From NCBI GenBank assembly GCA_910578765.1, contig CAJTRW010000006.1, positions 19,456-29,638 of the forward strand: a DNA stretch of 10,183 nucleotides, written 5' to 3'. Origin of the DNA: an uncultured Christensenella sp. Lineage in GTDB: Bacteria; Bacillota; Clostridia; Christensenellales; Borkfalkiaceae. Below, in pieces: positions 5,412 to 10,183 of the stretch (position 1 is its first letter; each line of letters begins with the position of its first letter). The notes beneath the pieces were generated by a model. It did not search any database and was not told the DNA's origin. It was given only the letters and a program-made list of their open reading frames with translations. The translations under genes and the position numbers were made by a program.

Positions 5412-6560
5412 ATGTCAAAATTTGAAACTTTTTTTGAAAACGCAAAAAACAGCGACGATTACGAGCAGAACGCTCACGTTATAGAATATCTCGGGAATAT
5501 ACTCAAAAGCATAGCCCAAAACCCTAAAAAGCCGCTTCCGCCCGAAGAAACGCACGCGATAAGAGAATTCGCCGCGGCAGAAATGAAAAGGCTTTTGAAC
5601 GCAATCCCCAAAGCCGGAACGTACAGGGAAAAAGACACTATGTTCTATTATGAAAACTCCCTTCTAATGGTTTACACTCTTGCAGGGAAAGATATGTGTG
5701 ACGTTAGCGACGAGCACATAAAAACCATAGAAGCGTTGGTAAAACTTATAAACGGCGAGCGCGAGTTTGAAAACGCTGTGGAAAGCATGCTTAAATCTGA
5801 CAAGGTGGAAAAAGCCGACGCCGATGCCGTAATTGTCAAAGCCAAAAAGATAAAAGACGAATATTTGCGCGGCAAGCTTTACCAGATATTGAACGAGTAC
5901 AAGGAAAATATAAAAATTTTTACACCCGAAGCAAAAAACGTTTTTTCCGCTTACATTGCCGAGGATATGGAAAAATTGCTTAAAAAAGCCGAAAGCAGCG
6001 CGGAAGCAGCGAACAGCTTGGAGCTTGCGGCGGATGTGTGCAAATATTTTATTAACGACAAAATTTTCAAAATACTCGGTAAAATTTTAACGTTAAAAAT
6101 CGACAGCATACGTTACTATGCTTTGGAAACGTTGCTTAAAAACGCAAAAGAACTCCCTTCGGAAACCGTAGCGGAACTTGCAAAGGATTTATCCTACGCC
6201 TCCCTTACCTATTCGCTTTTGGTTCAGTACGGCAAAAGCGAGCTTTTCCCCAAGGAATACTCTACGCCCGAATATCTTGCTAAAAGCGATATGGTTCACT
6301 GGCTAATCTTCCCCACGGAACTTAACAAAGAACCCGACGAAATAGAGCTTTTGGGTACGGCTAAGGTTAAAAATGAGCTTTACCATATCTTTAAATACAA
6401 ATCCGACAGTGAAAATCTGGACGATTTGGCGGGCGAATGGCTTATAGGCTGGTCAGGCAATATGGGAGGAACTTTCAGCAACTTCGACAAGCTTTCCGAT
6501 TTCAAAGAGAAAACGCCCGAAAAAACGCTTAAAAACATAGTCAAAAAACTTTTGAAATAG
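5412..6560 (+). CDS. All-helical cytoplasmic protein, function unknown
   Basis: I do not recognise a named family. The 382-residue product is rich in K, E, A and L and reads as successive amphipathic helices, for example NAHVIEYLGNILKSIAQ, THAIREFAAAEMKRLLNAI, SIRYYALETLLKNAKEL and VAELAKDLSYASLTYSLL, suggesting a HEAT-like or other alpha-solenoid core over about residues 20-290. The last 90 residues differ: they contain MVHWLIFPTELNKEPDEIELLG, then GEWLIGWSGNMGGTFSNFDKLSDF and a basic tail, and may form a separate small domain. No signal peptide, membrane segment or catalytic motif is visible. ATG at 5412 has an AGGA site 7 nt upstream. Own promoter; a hairpin at 6602-6630 probably ends the transcript. 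A protein-interaction or scaffold role is a guess from the solenoid look only. Confidence 0.8.
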   Translation: MSKFETFFENAKNSDDYEQNAHVIEYLGNILKSIAQNPKKPLPPEETHAIREFAAAEMKRLLNAIPKAGTYREKDTMFYYENSLLMVYTLAGKDMCDVSDEHIKTIEALVKLINGEREFENAVESMLKSDKVEKADADAVIVKAKKIKDEYLRGKLYQILNEYKENIKIFTPEAKNVFSAYIAEDMEKLLKKAESSAEAANSLELAADVCKYFINDKIFKILGKILTLKIDSIRYYALETLLKNAKELPSETVAELAKDLSYASLTYSLLVQYGKSELFPKEYSTPEYLAKSDMVHWLIFPTELNKEPDEIELLGTAKVKNELYHIFKYKSDSENLDDLAGEWLIGWSGNMGGTFSNFDKLSDFKEKTPEKTLKNIVKKLLK

Positions 6561-6562
6561 GC

Positions 6563-6591
6563 TTGTAATTTTACTTTGACGGTACTATAAT
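6563..6591 (+). promoter_or_regulatory. Promoter for the 6659 membrane protein gene
   Basis: TTGTAA (6563-6568), 17-bp spacer, TATAAT (6586-6591), starting two bases after the previous stop codon. The predicted transcription start near 6598 lies just ahead of the 6602-6630 hairpin, which would be the very 5' end of the mRNA. Confidence 0.65.
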
Positions 6592-6601
6592 GTAATTAAG
6601 C

Positions 6602-6633
6602 GGCGGATAAACGTTTTACGCTTATCCGCCTTT
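6602..6633 (+). terminator. Hairpin: terminator of the 5412 gene and/or 5' leader hairpin
   Basis: 9-bp stem GGCGGATAA/TTATCCGCC (6602-6610 with 6622-6630), 11-nt loop, then only TTT followed by CAATTTT. The weak T-tract makes it a modest terminator. It lies downstream of the promoter for the next gene. Confidence 0.6.
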
Positions 6634-6658
6634 CAATTTTACGAAAGAAGTGTGATTT

Positions 6659-7090
6659 ATGGGTTGGTTCAATTATTACGGACTTATAATTATGGCTATT
6701 ATAATGATACCGAATATCATAAGCGCTTTGACGTCAAAAACAGCATACGAAAACAGAGTAAGCGCAAAACAGTTTGAAATTACAGAGCAAATAGGCAGAT
6801 ACGGCTGTTTCGCATTTATGATTTTCAATATCCCATATACATATTTCGGTTTTTGGTTTAATCATGCGCTTGCCGTCTATTTGGTCGTAAACAGTATACT
6901 GCTTGCGATATATTGCCTCGGATGGATTTTAAAGAAAAACAACCGTAAAATTTTTATGCTTTGGCTGTCCGTCACGCCGAGTGTAATATTCTTGTTCAGC
7001 GGAATCGTCTTATCGTCCGTACCGCTTATCGTGTTTGCCGTTTTGTTCGGCATAGGGCATATTGCGGTAAGCTATAAAAACGGCGTATAA
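6659..7090 (+). CDS. Small multi-pass membrane protein, function unknown
   Basis: 143-residue integral membrane protein with about five hydrophobic segments: roughly residues 5-24, 47-66, 70-91, 98-118 and 120-138. Between the first two is a polar loop (SKTAYENRVSAKQFEITEQIGRYG); ITEQIGRYGCFAFMIFNIPYTYFGFWF and SVTPSVIFLFSGIVLSS are distinctive stretches I associate with an uncharacterised family widespread in Firmicutes, from memory and without a name. No charged pair or motif suggests a transporter mechanism. ATG at 6659 has only a weak AGAAG-like site upstream. Its stop is five bases from the convergent stop of the small minus-strand gene at 7096, with no evident terminator between. Confidence 0.8.
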   Translation: MGWFNYYGLIIMAIIMIPNIISALTSKTAYENRVSAKQFEITEQIGRYGCFAFMIFNIPYTYFGFWFNHALAVYLVVNSILLAIYCLGWILKKNNRKIFMLWLSVTPSVIFLFSGIVLSSVPLIVFAVLFGIGHIAVSYKNGV

Positions 7091-7095
7091 TAAAA

Positions 7096-7242
7096 TTATT
7101 TATCGCAACCGTTTTTCTTTTCGCAATTCTCCTCCTCCTCGTCTTGAAGCTGTTTGAGCATTTCCGCAATTTTTTCTTCCGAAATTTCTTCCGAGCTTGA
7201 TTCCAGCTTTCCGTAAGCAAGTTTGTCATGATGGATAGTCAT
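7096..7242 (-). CDS. 48-residue acidic small protein, function unknown
   Basis: Short gene on the minus strand, translated from ATG at 7242 to TAA at 7096-7098. It has one of the best ribosome binding sites in the window (GGGAGG, 7 nt before the ATG) and an extended -10 promoter upstream (7315-7287). The product begins MTIHHDKLAYGKLES, then an acidic helical stretch (SSEEISEEKIAEMLKQLQ), a run of D/E (residues 34-38), and a C-terminus with two cysteines (Cys40, Cys46). No signal peptide or membrane helix. The lack of any start in the overlapping longer minus frame with a comparable site, and the optimal expression signals, support this frame as coding. It converges on the 6659 gene. Function unknown; a small regulatory or metal/protein-binding peptide is possible. 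Confidence 0.8.
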   Translation of the reverse strand: MTIHHDKLAYGKLESSSEEISEEKIAEMLKQLQDEEEENCEKKNGCDK

Positions 7243-7286
7243 ATTGTTCCCTCCCGTAAAAAGCATGCGCAGGCGCGCCTTTATTT

Positions 7287-7315
7287 ATTATAGCATTAAA
7301 AACGCAATTATACAA
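7287..7315 (-). promoter_or_regulatory. Promoter for the small acidic protein gene
   Basis: On the minus strand: TTGTAT (7315-7310), 17-bp spacer ending TGC, TATAAT (7292-7287), an extended -10. It is back-to-back with the tRNA-Pro promoter; their -35 boxes are 21 bp apart. The leader (about 38 nt) contains the self-complementary GGCGCGCC. Confidence 0.75.
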
Positions 7316-7336
7316 ATTTATATACGTTAAAAACGT

Positions 7337-7365
7337 TTGACTGAAACGCAATTTGAATATATAAT
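7337..7365 (+). promoter_or_regulatory. Promoter of tRNA-Pro
   Basis: TTGACT (7337-7342), 17-bp spacer, TATAAT (7360-7365); transcription would start at about 7372, only a few bases before the tRNA 5' end. Confidence 0.85.
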
Positions 7366-7374
7366 ATACATTAC

Positions 7375-7450
7375 TGAGGCGTAGCGCAGTTGGTAGCGCG
7401 TATGGTTCGGGACCATAAGGTCGTGGGTTCAAATCCCGTCGCCTCAACCA
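7375..7450 (+). tRNA. tRNA-Pro(CGG), U1:A72 acceptor pair
   Basis: 76-nt cloverleaf: acceptor TGAGGCG/CGCCTCA fully paired, D-arm GCGC/GCGC, anticodon stem TATGG/CCATA, loop TTCGGGA (CGG), T-arm GTGGG/CCCGT with two wobble pairs, A discriminator, encoded CCA. All helices are intact. The first pair is U1:A72 rather than the C1:G72 usual in bacterial tRNA-Pro. Monocistronic, with its own promoter and terminator. Confidence 0.94.
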
Positions 7451-7452
7451 TT

Positions 7453-7479
7453 AAAGGGTAGCTTTGCAGCTACCCTTTT
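7453..7479 (+). terminator. Intrinsic terminator of tRNA-Pro
   Basis: 11-bp stem AAAGGGTAGCT/AGCTACCCTTT with TTGC loop, ending in TTTT, starting three bases after the CCA. Confidence 0.9.
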
Positions 7480-7506
7480 ATAATTGCAAATAGAAAAATA
7501 AAACGC

Positions 7507-7548
7507 AAAAAGGGCGCAACGGGGCAATAAGCCGCGCCGCGTCCTTTT
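7507..7548 (-). terminator. Probable terminator of the DUF559-like gene
   Basis: Arms 7508-7517 (AAAAGGGCGC) and 7539-7548 (GCGTCCTTTT) pair over ten positions. In the minus-strand RNA one pair becomes A-C, and the stem ends in five U (7511-7507), about 20-60 nt past the stop at 7568. The loop is GC-rich and can pair further. Confidence 0.55.
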
Positions 7549-7567
7549 AAAACTTATTTTTTACTTA

Positions 7568-7912
7568 TTACTTTCTTAAACCTATGCGCTTTAACAAATC
7601 GTCGCTGACGGATTTGAAGTTTTCGTTTATATCCGCCAAAGTATATCTGAGTACGGTAACGCCGCAGGACTTCAATTTATTGTCGCGCTGAACTTCTTCG
7701 GGCTTTCTGCGCGAAGCTTCTACAAGGTAAATAGCTGTCTTGGTTTTGCCGCAATAGAAATCGACCGTATAGCCCTCCACCGTTTTATTGCGCACGAAAG
7801 GATAATCGGGAGGAAGATATTTCAAAAGATCGTACCAGATACGCTTTTCTTCTTCCGACATCTCGTTTTGGGTTTTACTTATTTTTTGACCTAATTCGTT
7901 CTGTTCTTCCAT
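7568..7912 (-). CDS. DUF559-like (Vsr-related nuclease fold) protein, altered active-site motif
   Basis: 114-residue protein resembling short DUF559/Vsr-fold endonuclease-like proteins. Recognisable elements: MSEEEKRIWYDLLKYL (residues 18-32), corresponding to the family helix with Glu and Trp; VDFYC (50-54) with Asp51; and GVTVLRYTLADINENF (84-99), corresponding to the C-terminal strand and 'NxDIxxNF' stretch. The usual 'ELDGxQH' motif is replaced by YLVEASRRKPEE (62-73): only Glu65 could substitute, so nuclease activity is uncertain. Start: an ATG at 7921 lies inside the -10 box (TATAAT, 7925-7920) and cannot be transcribed; the ATG at 7912 falls at the predicted transcription start, with no Shine-Dalgarno, so a leaderless mRNA is likely. 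Diverges from comEC. Confidence 0.75.
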   Translation of the reverse strand: MEEQNELGQKISKTQNEMSEEEKRIWYDLLKYLPPDYPFVRNKTVEGYTVDFYCGKTKTAIYLVEASRRKPEEVQRDNKLKSCGVTVLRYTLADINENFKSVSDDLLKRIGLRK

Positions 7913-7919
7913 ATTTCGC

Positions 7920-7948
7920 ATTATACCACAGCAATACGTTTTTGTAAA
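7920..7948 (-). promoter_or_regulatory. Promoter of the DUF559-like gene, abutting the start codon
   Basis: TTTACA (7948-7943), 17-bp spacer, TATAAT (7925-7920) on the minus strand. Seven bases separate the -10 from the ATG at 7912, placing +1 at or one base before the A of ATG. Confidence 0.75.
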
Positions 7949-8008
7949 GCGTTTTTTCGTTTTTGGAGCTTACATTGCCGTTTACCGCCGTCGGCCGAGA
8001 TTATTTAA

Positions 8009-8058
8009 CGACACAATTCGACTTTTTTCGTCAAAATAATTTACAAAACCGACACAAT
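8009..8058 (+). repeat. 9-nt direct repeat in the divergent promoter region
   Basis: CGACACAAT occurs at 8009-8017 and again at 8050-8058, 41 bp apart (close to four helical turns). The second copy lies between the -35 and -10 of the comEC promoter, where a bound protein would block RNA polymerase. Operator function is inferred only from position. Confidence 0.35.
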
Positions 8059-8068
8059 ATTGTATATT
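8040..8068 (+). promoter_or_regulatory. Promoter of comEC, abutting the start codon
   Basis: TTTACA (8040-8045), 17-bp spacer, TATATT (8063-8068). Exactly six bases separate the -10 from the ATG at 8075, so +1 is expected at the A of ATG. Confidence 0.65.
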
Positions 8069-8074
8069 TTGACT

Positions 8075-10174
8075 ATGAAAAAGATACTTAATTTAAGACT
8101 GCCCGTAATACTTGCCTTCACCGTCGCTGCGGGAGTTGCGTTAGGGTATCTGTTTGTATTTTATTCCGTAGACGTAAGATTTATTATCGCCGCAATTGCG
8201 TTTTTTGCGGCAATTTTTATTGTCTGCGCCGTATTTGTAAAGCGCAAAACGATTTTGGTAACAATAGTCTTGGTCGGACTGCTTTTTACCGCGGGCGCGC
8301 TTAACTGCTTTTTCAGGCTTGACGGCTATTCCGACAGTCCGCTTATCGACGGACAGACTTACGAAATAACCGCCTGCGTATACGAAAAAGGCGAAAACAA
8401 ACGCGGCGAATACGTAATGCTTAAAAACCTGCGCGCAGACGGACAAAAAATAAACGGTAAAATGCGCGCATATCTTTATGAAACCTACGGCGATTTCTGC
8501 GACGTAGGTTACAACGTAAAATTTACGGCGGAAATAGGGCGCAACGACCCCTTCCCTTACGGCAAACTGAATTTCTTTGCGGAAGAAAACGTAAAATACG
8601 ATTGTACCGTATACAATTCCCTTACGTCGGAACGAAAATTTTCTCCGCTTGCAAGCATTCGCGCCGCAATACGGGAAACGCTTTATTCAAACCTTGACAA
8701 AAACACGGCTTCCGTAGCTTTCGCTTTGCTTACCGGCAACACCCACGCGGTAGACGAGGGCTCTATGCAGAATTTCCGTTACGGAGGAATAGCGCACGTT
8801 TTCGCCGTGTCGGGTCTGCATATAGGCGTGGTTTTTCTGCTGATTGATTTTTTGACAAAGAAACTGCGAATAAACAGATACGCCGCGGCGACGGTTTGCA
8901 TTTTGTTTATCTTTTTTTATGCCGCTGTTTGCGGGTTCACGGTTTCCTCCGTCAGGGCGGCTATAATGTGCGCCGTGTCCGCCTCGGGAAAGCTTTTACA
9001 CAAAAAATACGACGCGCTCAATTCCCTGTCCGTGTCGGCGGCGGTTATACTTGCCGTCACGCCGCTAAGCCTGTTTGCCGTCGGATTTCAGCTTTCGGTC
9101 GGTGCGGTAGGCGGAATTATAATGCTTTCAAACAGCTTGAAAAGTCGCTTTACCGTCTTTCCCGAAAAAATTTCTTCCGCGGCGGGCGCGTCGCTTGCGG
9201 CGCAGGCGGGTACATTGCCCGTTATGCTTGGCAGGTTCGGTTATCTCAGCGCGGCAGGACTTCTTTTGAATATCTTGGTTGTCCCGTTGATTTCCGCAGT
9301 GTTCGTCCTGCTGTTCGTCTGCACAATATTTTCAAGCGTATTCGGCTTCGCCGCGGCATACGTAATGCCCGTTGCCGCTTTGCCGTTAAAGCTTATAATT
9401 TCCGTACTTATGTCGGAAAACTTCGAGGGTGCGCTTTTAAGCGGCTTCGGCGCGGGGGCTTTCATTCCGCTGTACTATATCTGCGTGTTTGCGCTGTCGG
9501 ACAAGTTCAATCTTAAAACGGCGCACAGGTTGACGGCTGTATTCTGTGCCATGACGGCGCTTGACTCTTACGTCTGCGTAAAGGCTTTCCCTCCGCGGGG
9601 CGTCTACAAAATTTCGGTTTCCGCAAACTACGGCGGCGGAAGCGTGCTTATAAAGCACGGAAAAGAAAATATTCTTATCGTGACCCAAGGACTTTCCCCC
9701 TCGGGATTACAGACTATGCTCAGTGAAAATTACTCGACAGATATAAATACCCTCATAATCCTCGGCGACGAAAACTGTGCGACAGAATTTCAAACTTACG
9801 GCTTAAACTGCGATACCGTTGTGGTGTATAAAAATTATATACCCGTACAGCCCTTTAAGGATACGACCGTTCTCTACGAAAGCGAATTCACCGCCGGAGG
9901 AACGCATTTTGCTTTTACGGACGGATACAGCTTAACGGCAAAATGCGGCAATATAACGGTGGGCATATGCGCGGGCGAGACGGTAAACGTCGGACAATGC
10001 GATTTGATTGTCGCGCAAGAAAGCAATGCCGACTGCCGCGCGGAATACAAGGCTTTTTATAATGACAGAAGCACACTATACGGAATTTACGATTGCGGCA
10101 ATCTCGTTTTTACAACCGACGGCGAAAAGCTAAAACTTTTAACCCTTGTACCTTATAGACCGACAATAGACTGA
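8075..10174 (+). CDS. comEC: ComEC/Rec2-like DNA internalisation channel, degenerate C-terminal domain
   Basis: Polytopic membrane protein that in competent bacteria moves single-stranded DNA across the cytoplasmic membrane. 699 residues from ATG at 8075 (B. subtilis about 776). N-terminal hydrophobic segments at about 11-30, 36-55 and 59-80 precede the DUF4131-type soluble region (about 90-190). The Competence domain (about 205-500) carries the signatures ALLTGN (217-222), GGIAHVFAVSGLHIGVVF (237-254), SSVRAAIM (291-298) and GFQLSVGAVGGIIML (337-351). The C-terminal region (about 508-699) keeps beta-rich sequence (KISVSANYGGGSVLI) but lacks the HxHxDH motif of the usual metallo-beta-lactamase domain; LIILGDENCATEF (560-572) stands where it would be. 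A TTG at 8060 lies in the promoter spacer and is rejected as the start; there is no Shine-Dalgarno and the mRNA looks leaderless. No comEA is in the window. Confidence 0.92.
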   Translation: MKKILNLRLPVILAFTVAAGVALGYLFVFYSVDVRFIIAAIAFFAAIFIVCAVFVKRKTILVTIVLVGLLFTAGALNCFFRLDGYSDSPLIDGQTYEITACVYEKGENKRGEYVMLKNLRADGQKINGKMRAYLYETYGDFCDVGYNVKFTAEIGRNDPFPYGKLNFFAEENVKYDCTVYNSLTSERKFSPLASIRAAIRETLYSNLDKNTASVAFALLTGNTHAVDEGSMQNFRYGGIAHVFAVSGLHIGVVFLLIDFLTKKLRINRYAAATVCILFIFFYAAVCGFTVSSVRAAIMCAVSASGKLLHKKYDALNSLSVSAAVILAVTPLSLFAVGFQLSVGAVGGIIMLSNSLKSRFTVFPEKISSAAGASLAAQAGTLPVMLGRFGYLSAAGLLLNILVVPLISAVFVLLFVCTIFSSVFGFAAAYVMPVAALPLKLIISVLMSENFEGALLSGFGAGAFIPLYYICVFALSDKFNLKTAHRLTAVFCAMTALDSYVCVKAFPPRGVYKISVSANYGGGSVLIKHGKENILIVTQGLSPSGLQTMLSENYSTDINTLIILGDENCATEFQTYGLNCDTVVVYKNYIPVQPFKDTTVLYESEFTAGGTHFAFTDGYSLTAKCGNITVGICAGETVNVGQCDLIVAQESNADCRAEYKAFYNDRSTLYGIYDCGNLVFTTDGEKLKLLTLVPYRPTID

Positions 10175-10183
10175 GCGGCGGGC

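Noticed and set aside
7026..7229. 67-codon basic minus-strand frame next to the small acidic gene
   Set aside because: It overlaps the end of the membrane protein gene and is out of frame with the well-signalled 48-codon gene at 7096-7242, which has the ribosome binding site.
7259..7285. GGCGCGCC palindrome and nearby GCGC/GCATGC in the leader of the small acidic gene
   Set aside because: The self-complementary 8-mer has no loop and no T-tract; it may be chance in a short GC-rich stretch.
7226..7447. Minus-strand 73-codon frame across tRNA-Pro (RRRDLNPRPYGPEPYALPTALR-like start)
   Set aside because: This is the familiar artefact of translating the antisense of a tRNA; the strong tRNA fold explains the sequence.
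8896..9516. 206-codon plus frame inside comEC
   Set aside because: Arg/Cys-rich shadow in another frame of an unmistakable comEC reading frame.

Overview
The window looks like chromosomal DNA of a spore-forming Clostridia-type Firmicute, probably an uncultured gut or rumen lineage. Support: a complete spoIIAA-spoIIAB-sigF sporulation operon, near-consensus sigma-A promoters with 17-bp spacers, GGAG-type ribosome binding sites, tRNA genes with encoded CCA, and a cytoplasmic-looking BspA-type leucine-rich repeat protein. The lineage is inferred from gene content and style; no 16S or similar marker is present.

Layout. Positions 39-1521 (minus strand) hold the forespore sigma factor operon, running leftward: anti-anti-sigma SpoIIAA, anti-sigma kinase SpoIIAB, SigmaF. 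A leucine-rich repeat gene (1706-2524, plus) diverges from it. A tRNA operon (promoter at 2598; Ile-CAT, Asp-GTC, Phe-GAA, Thr-TGT, Tyr-GTA) ends at a strong terminator at 3228-3258. A near-exact 86-bp direct repeat covers the end of tRNA-Tyr and that terminator (3214-3299) and recurs at 4032-4117. Between the copies is one AT-rich gene with its own promoter, encoding a zinc-ribbon/coiled-coil protein. Then come an isochorismatase-like hydrolase (4310), a zinc-ribbon membrane protein (4946), an all-helical protein of unknown function (5412) and a small multi-pass membrane protein (6659), each apparently its own transcription unit. A 48-residue acidic protein is encoded on the minus strand (7096-7242), followed by a solitary tRNA-Pro(CGG) with its own promoter and terminator. 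The right end has a divergent pair: a DUF559-like protein (minus, 7568-7912) and a ComEC-like DNA-uptake channel (plus, 8075-10174).

The genes are mostly unrelated neighbours; only the spoIIA operon is an obvious functional unit. The most notable signals are (i) the repeat-flanked single-gene cassette beside tRNA-Tyr, (ii) a partial copy of tRNA-Ile inside the tRNA operon, (iii) two divergent genes whose promoters sit so close to the start codon that both mRNAs should be leaderless, (iv) a ComEC whose C-terminal domain lacks the metallo-beta-lactamase metal-binding motif, and (v) helix mismatches in three of the five clustered tRNAs plus an unusual U1:A72 pair in tRNA-Pro. I found no CRISPR array, transposase, integrase or replication origin.
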